A stretch of DNA of 64,000 nt, taken from Kamptonema formosum PCC 6407. Lineage in GTDB: Bacteria > Cyanobacteriota > Cyanobacteriia > Cyanobacteriales > Microcoleaceae. The stretch's first letter is position 1. Every line of letters begins with the position of its first letter. This document shows positions 52,115-63,000 of this stretch, piece by piece. The notes beneath the pieces were generated by a model. It did not search any database. It was not told the origin of the DNA and saw nothing but the letters and a program-made list of their open reading frames with translations. Where the stretch lies: the NCBI RefSeq assembly GCF_000332155.1, contig NZ_KB235904.1, positions 1,198,490 to 1,262,489 of the forward strand. Reading direction: 5' to 3'. A program made the translations under genes and the position numbers.

Positions 52115-52442
52115 TGGCTCAGGAATGACACCCTCCTAGCAAGATAGTGCTTAAGTCGAGGCTCTATTGTATGTGTTTTTTTGTCTTTTGTCTACTGATA
52201 CAATGTCAGTTTTATTTGTCACCTTTTTAAAAGAGTTTACGGGGATCTCAATTTTATTAACCCCTTTTTAAGGAAGTTGGGCAGAGCTGTGCGATCGCAA
52301 AACTACCAATAAAATCATTACCCCTCCACATCCCCGGAACTAGAGAAAACTTACAGGAGGCGTTAATGGGTAATATTCCAGGGTGACAGCCAAAACTAAC
52401 CCATGACCCATTACCTATTACCCATTACCCATTACCAATTTC

Positions 52443-53597
52443 TTAGCTAGCAACAGCCACCTTACGATTCTCTCGCATTGCCTCCACAAAACGCTCAAAC
52501 AAATAGTCAGCATCGTGAGGGCCAGGACTGGCCTCTGGGTGGTACTGCACCGAGAACAACGGTAGCGACTTGTGCCGCAAACCAGCCACCGTGCGATCGT
52601 TGAGGTTGAGGTGAGTAATTTCTACATCCGCCGCTAGAGAATCGGGATCGATCGCAAAGCCGTGATTTTGGCTAGTAATCTCGATTCGCTCAGTTAAACC
52701 CGCTGGTTGATTTAATCCCCTGTGTCCGAATTTCAGCTTAAAAGTATCCGCACCCAAAGAACGACCTAAAATTTGGTGTCCCATACAGATCCCAAATATG
52801 GGTTTTTCAGACTTTAACAGCGCCTTCGTAGTCTCGATCCCTTCTATAACCGTCGCTGGATCTCCCGGGCCATTCGACAGGAAAATCCCGTCTGGCTTGT
52901 ATTTGAGAATTTCCTCTGGCGGCGTGTTTGCGGGTACGACAACAACCCGACAGCCGTAACTGGCCAAACGTCGTAGAATATTACGCTTGATCCCAAAATC
53001 GATCGCCACGACAGTCAAAATTTCAGCATCAGAGTTAATACCGTCGCTAAATTCCCAGTTAGACTCTGTGGGTTCAGACCACTCATAAACCTCACTGGTA
53101 GTTACTTGCCGAACAAGATTCAATCCCGCCATACTGGGAGCTTCCTGTACTTGCTCCAACAACTCAGCCGGGTCAAGAATTTCCGTAGAAATCCCCCCAT
53201 TCATCGCCCCAACTGTGCGGATTTTCCGAGTCAGAGCGCGAGTATCGATCCCATAAATACCGGGAATGCTGTGGTGTTTAAGGTAATCCGGCAAAGACTG
53301 AGTAGAACGCCAATTGCTGGGCTTGTGGCAGATGTTGCGAGCGATCGCAGCCCGCACTTGCGGCCCATGAGATTCTTCGTCCTCGACATTCACCCCCGTA
53401 TTCCCTAATTCTGGATAGGTAAAAGTCACAATTTGGCCACAATAGCTAGGGTCAGTCAAGACCTCTTGGTAGCCCGTCATGCCAGTATTAAACACTACCT
53501 CTCCGACGACAGTGCCGTTCGCGCCAAACGACCAGCCGCGATACGCAGTACCGTCGGCAAGAACTAGAAGAGCTGGTTGTGCAGTAGAAAGTGACAT
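52443..53597 (-). CDS. carA: carbamoyl-phosphate synthase small subunit
   Basis: Glutamine amidotransferase subunit that feeds ammonia to CarB for arginine and pyrimidine synthesis. 384 residues from ATG 53597 ([20 protein letters not shown]), the usual length; the frame from 53669 is longer than the family. The N-terminal domain includes [16 protein letters not shown]. The class I GATase domain starts about 190: [13 protein letters not shown], catalytic Cys in [15 protein letters not shown] (about 270), His and Glu in [13 protein letters not shown] (about 355). The catalytic triad is intact. Confidence 0.95.
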   Translation of the reverse strand: MSLSTAQPALLVLADGTAYRGWSFGANGTVVGEVVFNTGMTGYQEVLTDPSYCGQIVTFTYPELGNTGVNVEDEESHGPQVRAAIARNICHKPSNWRSTQSLPDYLKHHSIPGIYGIDTRALTRKIRTVGAMNGGISTEILDPAELLEQVQEAPSMAGLNLVRQVTTSEVYEWSEPTESNWEFSDGINSDAEILTVVAIDFGIKRNILRRLASYGCRVVVVPANTPPEEILKYKPDGIFLSNGPGDPATVIEGIETTKALLKSEKPIFGICMGHQILGRSLGADTFKLKFGHRGLNQPAGLTERIEITSQNHGFAIDPDSLAADVEITHLNLNDRTVAGLRHKSLPLFSVQYHPEASPGPHDADYLFERFVEAMRENRKVAVAS

Positions 53598-53729
53598 TGA
53601 AGTTTTAATTGGTTTTGCTTCTGAAGTTTCTATCTTTAATAGGTATTTGAGCGTAGGAACCCGCGACAAATATTAACCTTAAATTCCCGGAACTGTCAAA
53701 CTCATAGGACTTACGTACACTTTACGCAA

Positions 53730-53770
53730 GCCGCCCTCTGGGCGGTATCTTTGACCGCCCAGAGGGCGGC
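53730..53770. repeat. 16-bp perfect hairpin, GC-rich
   Basis: GCCGCCCTCTGGGCGG (53730-53745) and CCGCCCAGAGGGCGGC (53755-53770) with a 9-nt loop. It is flanked by CTTACG/CGTTAC. It lies between the divergent carA and protease genes, so it is more likely a dispersed palindrome than a terminator, as it has no T run. Confidence 0.75.
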
Positions 53771-53874
53771 GTTACAAACAATAATGTAGTATCTAAGTCA
53801 TAACTAAAAAGTGTCAATTTATACCCACAGGCAGTTATCGCAGCTATGATTGTGTTATAGCGTTTGACCAAAGT

Positions 53875-54510
53875 ATGCCTTACCAATCTGACCCAGTTTC
53901 AACCTCAAACTTCAAAACGCAACAACTGAACGGTCAAAAATTCCGAGACCGCTTGCTGCTTGTAGCCACAGCTATTTCTACTGCGGGCTCGATCCTGGTT
54001 TACACAGCTATGCTTCCTTATTTAACCGTAGCCCAGGAATACGAAGGATGTTTCATGCGGAACTCCTCTGGAAAAATTATCAGTTTGAATGAATCCGTTT
54101 GTGGAATTACTCCTCAAGAGTTGGGCCCAACGGCTGTTAATTCAGGGGTATTTCAAGCCAAAATTAAACGCCGAGAGGGTAACATTCCCGTGATTGATGT
54201 CACTTTTAACGGTAAACAGAAATTTGAGATGATGGTAGATTCGGGAGCTAGTGGTACAGTCATCACGCCAGCAATGGCAAAAGCTTTGGGGATCGTTCCA
54301 CAGGGAACAGTGAAAGCCAAAACACCTAATGGAGAAGCTACTTTCCAACTTGGCCAGGTTACTTCTTTGCAAGCTGGAGGGCTTGAGGTCAAAAATATCC
54401 AGGTAGCGATCGCACCTACACTAGATATTGGATTGCTAGGACATGACTTTTTTGGTAATAAAGACGTGACCATTAAGCAAGATGTAGTAGAATTTCGATC
54501 GCGATCGTAA
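53875..54510 (+). CDS. retropepsin-like aspartic protease (clan AA)
   Basis: Protein of 211 residues. A membrane helix near the N-terminus (LLLVATAISTAGSILVYTAM) anchors a periplasmic domain. The catalytic motif is MMVDSGASGTVITPAMAKAL (DSGAS, about residue 123), with LGIVP, LQAGGLEVKNIQVAIAP and LGHDFFGN, which matches the second hydrophobic-Gly element of single-lobed retropepsin-type proteases. It should act as a dimer. Substrate unknown. The Cys pair near residues 60-75 may form a disulfide. Confidence 0.85.
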   Translation: MPYQSDPVSTSNFKTQQLNGQKFRDRLLLVATAISTAGSILVYTAMLPYLTVAQEYEGCFMRNSSGKIISLNESVCGITPQELGPTAVNSGVFQAKIKRREGNIPVIDVTFNGKQKFEMMVDSGASGTVITPAMAKALGIVPQGTVKAKTPNGEATFQLGQVTSLQAGGLEVKNIQVAIAPTLDIGLLGHDFFGNKDVTIKQDVVEFRSRS

Positions 54511-54619
54511 CTGAAGGAAGAAGGAAGAGGGAAGAAGAAAGAGGGTGTTTAACTTCACATAACTCATGTTTAATGACTCTCTGATTCTCAACTCTTCTTC
54601 CCCGCTTCCCTCTTCATTT

Positions 54620-54652
54620 CCCTAGTCCCTAGCCCCTAGCCCCTAGCCCCTA
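54620..54652. repeat. STRR heptamer array (TAGCCCC)n
   Basis: Four TAGCCCC-type units between the protease and the A-PCP-TE synthetase, ending seven bases before the latter's stop. Confidence 0.88.
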
Positions 54653-54658
54653 AGCGCC

Positions 54659-57310
54659 CTAGCGGTTGCTATATGTCCGAGACGATCCAATTTCCAAAGA
54701 TGCTTTCAAGTCTTTAGCCAGAAACTTTACCCAAGGTTCTGTCATCAGATCGAAGTGACTCCCACGTAGATTGTGAATCTCTACCCCCCCAGCTACTACA
54801 TCACCCCAGCCCAAATCAGGCTTGAAGTAATATTTCACATCCTGATATTTGCAACGAAAGAGAGCTAGAGAACCTGGGTAGATTTTGAACCTGTAATTCA
54901 TGTCAGCTTGCATATTGATATCTAAAAGTTTTAATAAGTAGTCTGGAGGAGAAATTTTATTTTTAGAAAGCTCCCCAACCAGATGCTTTTTGTAGTAATA
55001 TAAAGTTAGCCGACAGTAAATTCTATCCCACAGATATTCTAACTTTCCTTTAAAGCTACTAATTTTCCCAAGATTTGTTGTGTGAAGCTTGATAAACTTA
55101 GCAAAATATCGCTCATTTCGCTCCTGATTTTTCTCCTCATTACTGATATGACCAACACCTATATCGCATACTCCCAACCATCTTATTTTCTCTCCTTGGG
55201 CATATAGTTGTTGTGCCATCTCAAATGCGACTATTCCCCCTAAAGAATAGCCAAAAAATAGATAGGGGCCATGAGGCTGAATGGTCTTAATTTCATTGAT
55301 GTAGTGTAGAGCCATTGCTTCCACAGTAGCTAGCGGCTCTTGCTTGCCATCTAATCCGATTGATTGTAACCCAAAAATAGGTCGATCTTGACCTAGATGA
55401 TAGATGAGTTTTTGATAATCTAAAAGGTTCCCACCAACTGCATGGATTAAGAATAAAGGTGTTTGCGTTCCTTTTGTTTGAATCGGGACTAACGAAGACC
55501 AAGATGGTGTCCATTCTGGCTGGGAAAGAATATGAGCAAATTCTTCAATCGTTTGCTGCTGAAATAAAATTGATAATGGCAAGTTTTTATCAAAAATATT
55601 TCCAATTTTTGCTAATAAATTGACAGCGACTAGAGAATGACCACCCAATTCAAAAAAATTGTCTTTGATTCCTATTGGTTCGATCCCTAATACCTGTTCC
55701 CAAATCTTTGCTAGCTGAATTTCCAATTCATTACGAGGAGCAATATACTTATTGCCAGAGTCAAAATTTGGGGCGGGAAGTGCCTGACGGTCTACTTTTT
55801 GATTGAGGTTCAAGGGTAGAGCGTCCAAAACTACAAAGGTAGCAGGAACCATGTATTCTGGTAATTTGCTCTGGAGATAGCGACGGATATCGTCAATTTT
55901 CGGGGGATCGGTGGAGTGAAGTACCAGATAGGCGACTATTCCCAATTCGCCACTATTTAGTTCCCGGCACACTACCACAGTTTCTCTTACCCCTGGAATT
56001 TGTCGCAGTACAACTTCGATTTCTCCTGGTTCAATCCGAATGCCATTGAGCTTGATTTGGAAGTCAGTTCGACCAAGAATTTCTAAATTTCCCTGGGCAT
56101 CTAAACGTCCCCGATCGCCTGTCCGATACCAACGCTCCTGGTCAATGGTGACAAATTTTTCGGTGGTTAATTCTGGTCGTTCCAAATAGCCTTTAGCAAC
56201 ACCCGCCCCGCTGATATATACCTCGCCGATTTCACCAATAGCAACCAACTTTTGTTCTGACTCATATAGGCGAATTGCTACATTAGGGAACGGCTGTCCG
56301 ACAAGGGTTTTGGTGATTGTTTGCTCTCTGGATACAAAGTGGGAGCAAGCCATACAACTAACTTCACTACAGCCATAAATGACGTGAATTTCGGCATTTT
56401 GGAACACCCGCTGCATAGCGAAAAGAACGTTGGCTGGAACGAGATCGCCACCAGTAGAAACGTGCTTTAATCCGCTAAACTTTGCCAAATCAATGCTGTT
56501 ATCTTCGATGTAGGCTAGCAATTTTTTGAGCAGATTAGGGGAGGCATGGATCGCAGTCATCTGTTCTAAAATTTGGCACATTTGACGGAAATCTAATATC
56601 TGTTTCCGTTCTAGGATCGTGAGAGTGCCACCCGCAACTAAGGGAGATAGGAGTTCAAAAAAGGTGATACTAAAACTGAAGCGAGCGATCGCAGGCATTA
56701 TCGTGGTACGGTCAAAACCAAAACGTTCCTGGGCCACCAAAATGTAATGGCTCAAGTTACGATAACCGATCGTTACGCCCTTGGGTTTGCCAGTAGTCCC
56801 CGATGTATAAATGATGTAGGCTGTCTGGTCAAGGTCAATATTGACAGATGGGTTGTCGGTGGACAGATGCTCTATACTTTGCCAATCGCGATCGCAACAG
56901 AAAACCTTTGACCCAGTTGCAGGTAAATTTGGTAATACATCTTTCTGAGTAAGGATAACTTGGGGCTGGTTGTCCTCCAAAATCGTGGCGAGGCGATCGC
57001 GGGGATAGTAGGGATCGAGGGGAACGTAAACTGCACCGGCTTTCAAAATGCCTAGCAAAGCTACACCAATTTCTAGGGATGGCTGGAGACAAACACACAC
57101 CCGCGCCTCTGCACCTAAACCTAAACTCAGTAGGTAATGAGCCAATTGGTTAGCACGGTGATTGAGTTGCTGATAGGTCAGACAGTGGTTTTGGTAATTA
57201 ATTGCCCTCGCCTCTGGCTGTTGGTCAACGCGATATTCAATTAACCCCTGAATAGTATTGCTAACAGAGTTTAAACTGACTGATTCCCTTGAATTACCAA
57301 CTGGAAACAT
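54659..57310 (-). CDS. monomodular NRPS-like enzyme A-PCP-TE
   Basis: Synthetase of 883 residues with no condensation domain. The adenylation domain (about 20-515) has AYIIYTSGTTGKPKGVTIGY, RTGDRGRLDAQGNL and LNQKVDRQAL. The carrier domain (about 535-605) has DNFFELGGHSLVAVN. The type I thioesterase (about 620-870) has GYSLGGIVAFEMA and a His in RGSHFDLM. The substrate pocket is atypical: FSITFFE replaces FDASVWE, so the Asp that holds an amino group is Ser, and A5 reads YGCSEVSCMACSH instead of YGPTE. It probably activates a non-amino acid acyl or keto acid (inference). A-PCP-TE enzymes that join two aryl pyruvates have this architecture. Confidence 0.92.
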   Translation of the reverse strand: MFPVGNSRESVSLNSVSNTIQGLIEYRVDQQPEARAINYQNHCLTYQQLNHRANQLAHYLLSLGLGAEARVCVCLQPSLEIGVALLGILKAGAVYVPLDPYYPRDRLATILEDNQPQVILTQKDVLPNLPATGSKVFCCDRDWQSIEHLSTDNPSVNIDLDQTAYIIYTSGTTGKPKGVTIGYRNLSHYILVAQERFGFDRTTIMPAIARFSFSITFFELLSPLVAGGTLTILERKQILDFRQMCQILEQMTAIHASPNLLKKLLAYIEDNSIDLAKFSGLKHVSTGGDLVPANVLFAMQRVFQNAEIHVIYGCSEVSCMACSHFVSREQTITKTLVGQPFPNVAIRLYESEQKLVAIGEIGEVYISGAGVAKGYLERPELTTEKFVTIDQERWYRTGDRGRLDAQGNLEILGRTDFQIKLNGIRIEPGEIEVVLRQIPGVRETVVVCRELNSGELGIVAYLVLHSTDPPKIDDIRRYLQSKLPEYMVPATFVVLDALPLNLNQKVDRQALPAPNFDSGNKYIAPRNELEIQLAKIWEQVLGIEPIGIKDNFFELGGHSLVAVNLLAKIGNIFDKNLPLSILFQQQTIEEFAHILSQPEWTPSWSSLVPIQTKGTQTPLFLIHAVGGNLLDYQKLIYHLGQDRPIFGLQSIGLDGKQEPLATVEAMALHYINEIKTIQPHGPYLFFGYSLGGIVAFEMAQQLYAQGEKIRWLGVCDIGVGHISNEEKNQERNERYFAKFIKLHTTNLGKISSFKGKLEYLWDRIYCRLTLYYYKKHLVGELSKNKISPPDYLLKLLDINMQADMNYRFKIYPGSLALFRCKYQDVKYYFKPDLGWGDVVAGGVEIHNLRGSHFDLMTEPWVKFLAKDLKASLEIGSSRTYSNR

Positions 57311-57711
57311 CGCATTATCCTAAAGCTATAGCAACCGCTAAGGCGGTTAGGGACTAGGGGCTAGGGGCTAGGGGCTAGGGGAAGAAGAGGAAGAAGAGGA
57401 AGAAGAGGAAGAAGGGGAAAAGAGGGACTACTATGCTCCGATACTCAGGAAAGAAGAGGAAGAAGGGAATAGAATTAAGGGTTTGAGGAAACTAAAATGT
57501 CCTAACCACCTTAGCGGTTGCTATATATAGGCATTTTTGAAAATTACGAACTGATAAATTGCTTAAGCAATTTATCAGTTTCTAGTTAATCTAATTACAG
57601 CTATAGCATTTCTCTGTCTGGTGAGGTACAATAGCTCTACCCCCAACCCCCTTAGAAAGGGGGCTTGGACGGTTCTTCCCCTTTGCAAGAGGGGGCTAGG
57701 GAGGGTCGTAT
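57311..57711. repeat. repeat-filled intergenic region
   Basis: Holds the palindromic pieces AGCAACCGCTAAGGCGGTTA (near 57331) and CCTAACCACCTTAGCGGTTG (near 57501), a GGGGCTA array (57350-57381), (GAAGAAGAG)n to 57415, and CCCCCTTAGAAAGGGGGCTT with flanks near 57647. No gene seen. Confidence 0.75.
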
Positions 57712-57803
57712 TTGTACCTCATAATAATTGAGAACCGCTATAGTATGGAAGAACCAATTAGCTCAAAAAAACCACTTTTAACTAGAATAAATAACTTTTT
57801 CCT

Positions 57804-58949
57804 TCAGCGCATAAACTTAACCAACTCTTCCAACTTCAACCAAGCTTTGCCGCTGAGTAAGATATCGTTGGCAAGAGACAACCCTTGTTCGTGAGCCCCT
57901 AGCGGTACAACTCCTCCTACTTGCAGTGCCAAAGACGCATTCAAAGCAACGACTGACCGTTGCGCGTCGGTTCCTTTGCCTTGAAGAACATCCCGTAAAA
58001 TTTGGGAATTTTCTTCCACATCCCCTCCTCGCAAAGATGCGATCGCTGCTGGTGTCACGCCGATTTTTTCAGGATTCAATTCACTGAGCTGCACTTCTCC
58101 TTGTGACAAAATAGCTAAATCAGTAATATCTCCCAATCCCGCCTCATCTAGTTTTTCTCGACCATGTAAAACGATCGCCACTTCCGTACCCAATTCTCTC
58201 AAAGCTTCAGCGACGATTACCACCAATTTTGAATCGAATACGCCAATTACTTGACCCCTCGGCCGCAAGGGATTGACCAACGGGCCCAAAAGGTTAAACA
58301 CAGTTCGCACCTTCAGAGTTCGCCTGAGTGGAGCCACAACCTTCATGGCTGGATGCCAACCGGGAGCAAATAGAAATGCGATCCCCACTTCCTCAATAGC
58401 AGCATGAACCTTTTCGGGAGAGGCGTTCAAGTTAACACCTAATGCTTCTAAAACATCAGCAGAACCAACTTTGCTGGAGGCCGAACGATTTCCGTGTTTA
58501 GCAACTGCAATTCCACTGGCGGCGGCTACAAACGCCACCGCAGTCGAAATATTAAAAGTTGATGCTCCATCCCCACCAGTTCCGCAGGTATCAATTAAGG
58601 AGTTTTGAGTTTTGAGCTTTGAGTTGGGAATTGAAGAATTTTCTGCTTCAAAACTCCCTAGAGACTGAGACTGCAAAACATAAGCCATACCAGCCAGCTC
58701 TTGGGCAGATATGCCTTTAGCTTGGAGAGCAGCTAGAATAGCACCTGATAGTGCTGGGGGAATAGCATCTGCTAGCCATCCTTGCATTAAGTCAGCAGCG
58801 CGATCGCGACTAAGGGACTGACGATCTAACAGTTGTTGGAGCAATTCAGGCCACAGAGAAGCATCCAGCGCGATTGCCGAGGGAGAGGCAACGCCTGCCG
58901 TAACCGCAGCCGCGTCTTGCTGTTGGAGTGAAGGGGGGGAATCAGTCAT
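57804..58949 (-). CDS. trpD: anthranilate phosphoribosyltransferase
   Basis: Joins anthranilate and PRPP in tryptophan synthesis. 381 residues from ATG 58949, longer than the usual 340-350. The PRPP-binding site is [17 protein letters not shown] (about 118), with [31 protein letters not shown] and [13 protein letters not shown]. The extra length is a low-complexity N-terminus plus an insert [20 protein letters not shown] just before the PRPP loop. The insert DNA is the dispersed GAGTTTTGAGTTTTGAG repeat in frame. No other trp genes are adjacent. Confidence 0.93.
   Translation of the reverse strand: MTDSPPSLQQQDAAAVTAGVASPSAIALDASLWPELLQQLLDRQSLSRDRAADLMQGWLADAIPPALSGAILAALQAKGISAQELAGMAYVLQSQSLGSFEAENSSIPNSKLKTQNSLIDTCGTGGDGASTFNISTAVAFVAAASGIAVAKHGNRSASSKVGSADVLEALGVNLNASPEKVHAAIEEVGIAFLFAPGWHPAMKVVAPLRRTLKVRTVFNLLGPLVNPLRPRGQVIGVFDSKLVVIVAEALRELGTEVAIVLHGREKLDEAGLGDITDLAILSQGEVQLSELNPEKIGVTPAAIASLRGGDVEENSQILRDVLQGKGTDAQRSVVALNASLALQVGGVVPLGAHEQGLSLANDILLSGKAWLKLEELVKFMR
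58599..58643. repeat. in-frame dispersed repeat inside trpD
   Basis: GGAGTTTTGAGTTTTGAGCT followed by TTGAGTTGGGAATTGAAG. Such AACTCAAAACTC strings are usually intergenic in these genomes. Here it encodes part of the insert before the TrpD PRPP-binding loop without breaking the frame. Confidence 0.7.
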
Positions 58950-58952
58950 CAA

Positions 58953-60095
58953 TCGATTATCTTAGATGTGTAGATGTCGTGAGATTTAGGATTTGATGTT
59001 TGAGAGGGCTTTAGCAAAACTTGCCGTCGGCATCGTTCTCTAACTTGCCAGTCCCTAGTTTACCTTGCTATTGACTTGCAACTCGATCTATGAAGAATCA
59101 TAGTGGACGCAAATTTATTGGTCTAAACGATCTTTAAACAAACTTCATACTTCAGAGCCCAACTCTGCCCAAGATTGAATTTTTTGATACAACTATGACT
59201 CGCTGATTGTGAGAATTTTATAGATCGCACATCTAGCGAGAGCCTAATGCCACCAGCTTAAATTGACTATCGGCAGAGATGATGAAAAAAACTAGGCAGC
59301 AAATGGTTTGAGCTGCCAGTTCTGATTTTGAAGTTGGTTCCAATGCTTACAAACACTCAGCTTTTCTTTCTAAACCTGAAAGCTGATAGTTTGTATGTAG
59401 CGTTGGTCTACCCTCAAGGCAGAGAAATAGCTGCTGAAGTAGGATGTTCAATTGCTAGTATGCCTAGAGAGACTTTACAAGAGTCGAGATTTGCCCCACG
59501 ATCTACACGATAGTGTAGGTGGCTTGGTAAGTCCCGCCCCTAAAACCGCCAAGATTTCGGGGCTTGTAGACTTTAGGGACAGCAATGCTCTTGGAGGCAG
59601 GAAAGTAAAAAGCGAACGCCAGCGATCGCAGTTAAAGAGATGCTGGGCGATCGCTAGCAGAGGCTAGCGGGATCATCCCAGTTTTGTAAATAGCTCTCTA
59701 GGGGCGAAGCATTCCGACAGTAAATCTCTGTTTATAACAAATAACTGCACGCTGCCGAAATGCTTCGCCCTTACTATAAAATTGGGATGCTCCACCTTAT
59801 CTTAGTAATAAGTAAGTCTTGACAGATCGACTCAGGGTGTTAAATTGCCAGACAAATCCTTGGAAATAAGGTAAATCGGCTACAAACAATCGTATTTAGG
59901 GCTTACGCATTTATAGCAGTTTTAAATTGGATAGGTACTGCTTTTAATGAGTAATTAGTAATTAGTAGTTACCAATTACCAATTGTAGAAGAAGGGGCTA
60001 GGCAAAGAGGAAGAGAGGGGGGAGATAGGTAATTAGCGATTAGCGATTACCAATTACCAATTACCAATTACCAAATTAATCACTAACAAAGCTTT
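58953..60095. other. 1.1-kb intergenic region without a convincing gene
   Basis: Contains short frames (for example 59328-59513) with no recognisable protein features, a MITE-like palindrome at 59670-59793, and TAATTAG/CAATTAC-type short repeats from 59950 to 60075 that run up to the histidine kinase gene. No tRNA or known RNA motif was identified. Confidence 0.5.
59670..59793. repeat. MITE-like palindromic element
   Basis: 124 bp. GGATCATCCCAGTTTT at the left pairs with AAAATTGGGATGCTCC at the right (14 of 16), and inner GGGCGAAGCATTCCGACAG pairs with CTGCCGAAATGCTTCGCCC. No coding frame. It is probably a non-autonomous mobile palindrome. Confidence 0.78.
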
Positions 60096-63000
60096 TTGTG
60101 TTCTTTAGCTAAGAAAACAGGTACGGAAGTGGGCAACCAACAACGGTCAAACTATGTGCTCGATTTAGTGGGGATCGAGGAGGCACTGCACCAAATGGAA
60201 GCAAAATATCGCAGTATGTTTGAGAATGCTGTTTCAGGCATTTTTCAAACAACCCCTGACGGGCGCTATATCAGTGCAAATCCCGCCTTAGCACGGCTCT
60301 ATGGTTACAAATCTCGTGAAGAAATGATGGCAAGGCTGACTGACATCGAACAGCAGCTTTATGTAGACCCTAAACGACGTGACGAGTTCGTTGCTGCCTT
60401 GCAAGAACATGATGCGGTATCGGATTTTGAATCGCAGATTTACCGCCGAGATGGGAATATAATTTGGATTTCTGAACACGCAAGAGCAGTTCGCGGCCCC
60501 AACGGCGAACTACTTTATTATGAAGGTTTTGTCGAAGATATCACTCAGCGCAAATACGCAGAAGCCGCACTTAGTGAAGAAAGAGAACGCCTCCGCTTAG
60601 TAATTGAAGGAGTCAAGGACTATGCGATTTTCATGCTGGATACTGATGGTCTTGTAGCTAGTTGGAACTCTGGAGCTGAAGGTATTTTAGGCTACCGAGC
60701 TACCGAGATTATCGGTTCCCACTTTCGCTGCTTTTACACTCAGGAGGAAATCGATCTCGGCAAACCAGCAGAAAAATTAGAGATAGCCACAGCCCAAGGT
60801 AGATTTGAAGATGAAGGCTGGCGAGTTCGCAAGGATGGCTCCCAGTTTTGGGCCAATATCATTGTTACGGCTTTACGGGATGAAAGCGGAATATTACGAG
60901 GTTTTTGCCAAGTTACGCAGGATATTACTGAGCAAAAACGGGCGGCAGAGGAAAAAACCCAATTAATCACTTCTTTGCAACAGTCGGAAAAAAAATTCCG
61001 TACTTTGTACGAATCAACTACCGATGCAGTGATGCTACTTGATGAAAATGGCTTTTTAGACTGCAATCCCGCAACTTTAAAATTGTTCGGATGTAACAGG
61101 AAAGATGAGTTTACAGGCAAGCACCCCTTGGAATTTAGCCCTCGACTACAGCCGGGGGGCGAAGATTCAGCTACTTTAGTTCAGGAACGTATGGCTGCGG
61201 CTCTGTCTATAGGAAACTGCCGTTTCGACTGGCTGCACTGTCGCCTTGATGGTTCGGAATTCCCGGCAGAGGTATTACTGACTTCTATGGATATCGGAGG
61301 CAAGTTAGGCCTGCAAGCGGTAGTGCGTGATATTACCTACCGGGTGATGGCTGAGGAAGCTCTCAAACAGGCAAATGAGGATTTGGAACGCCGGGTTCAA
61401 GAGCGTACCAGTCAGTTAGAGGAGGCGATCGCGCAATTGCAAAGCGAAATTGCCGAACGTCAAAAGGCGGAAGCTCAGCTACGGGCCTCAGAGGAAAAAT
61501 TCTCTAAAGCTTTTCGCTCTAGTCCCGATCCGATAACTATTACTTCCTTCGCTGACGGACGGTTTATTGAGGTTAACGATAGTTTTCTGAGTTTAATGGA
61601 TTACCGTCTTGATGAGGTGATTGACAAGACTGTAGCGGACTTGAATCTTTGGGTAAATGTAGAAGACAGAACTAGATTAAGACAAGTTTTACACGAGCAA
61701 GAGGTAGTTCGTAACTGCGAATATGAGTTGCGGATGAAGTCTGGCAATGTGGTGGTGGTGCTGCTATCGGCTGAGATTATTAATCTGGGCGATGAGATGT
61801 GTTTGCTGGCTGTGATGACGGATATTACTGACCGTAAAGCTGTTGAGGAGGCTCTACGGGAGAGCCAGCGAGCTTTGGCAACACTGATGGGTAATTTACC
61901 TGGTATGGCTTACCGCTTCCGTAACGATGCCGATCGCAGTCTAGAATTTGTCAGCGAAGGTTGCTATCAGTTAACTGGCTACCACCCAGACGAGTTTGTT
62001 GGCGATCGCAAACTGTCTCTGTCAGAGATTACTCACCCAGAAGATCAGGAGCGTTTGTGGACTGCTGTCCAAATTGCTTTACAGGAAAATCGACCCTATC
62101 AGTTAACTTATCGCATTACTTCTAAGGCGGGGGAACTCAAATGGATTTGGGAACAAGGGATTGGGGTATTCTCGGATTCAGGAGATGTACTCGCTTTGGA
62201 GGGGCTGATCGTTGACATTACTGAGCGCAAGCAGGCAGAGGATCTTGCTGTGCGATCGCAATGCGAACTCAGAGAGCAAAAGACGCAGTTAGAGAAAACT
62301 TTGCATGAGCTACAACAGACTCAAGCTCAATTAATTCACACTGAGAAAATGTCTTCTCTAGGTCAAATGATTGCTGGAGTTGCTCATGAAATTAATAATC
62401 CCGTAAATTCCGTATGCGGTAATCTTGTCCATGTCGGTCACTACACGGAAGATTTGCTCAATTTGGTTGAGTTGTACCAGCAGAATTACCCCCAGCCAGT
62501 GGCAGCTATTCAAAATACAATTGAGGAGATAGATTTAGAGTTTTTGTTAGAAGATTTGCCTAAAGCGATGTCTTCGATGCACGTTGGGGCAGACCGTATT
62601 CGCGAAATTGTGCGATCGCTACGAAATTTCTCTCGCAAGGACGACACTAAAACCAGTTTAGTAAATATTCACGAAGGCATTGAAGGGACGCTACTGATTC
62701 TGCAAAGTCGGCTGAAAGCTCGTGCCGCCTATCCTGAAATTTCTGTCGTTAAGGAGTACGGAAAGTTACCAATGATTGAGTGCTATGCTGGGAAGATTAA
62801 TCAGGTGTTTATGAATTTGATTGGTAATGCAATTGATGCAATTGATGAGTATAATCAAAACCGATCTATTACTGAAATTAAGGCTAATCCCAGCCTGATT
62901 AAAATCAAAACTGAAGTTAGTTCCTCCAATGCTATAATTCGCATTTCGGACAATGGCCCCGGTATGAGTGAGGAAATTTCTAAGCAGCTATTCGATCCAT

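Noticed and set aside
59328..59513. 61-residue frame in the trpD-kinase gap
   Set aside because: No ribosome site, no family pattern, and surrounding DNA is non-coding in character.
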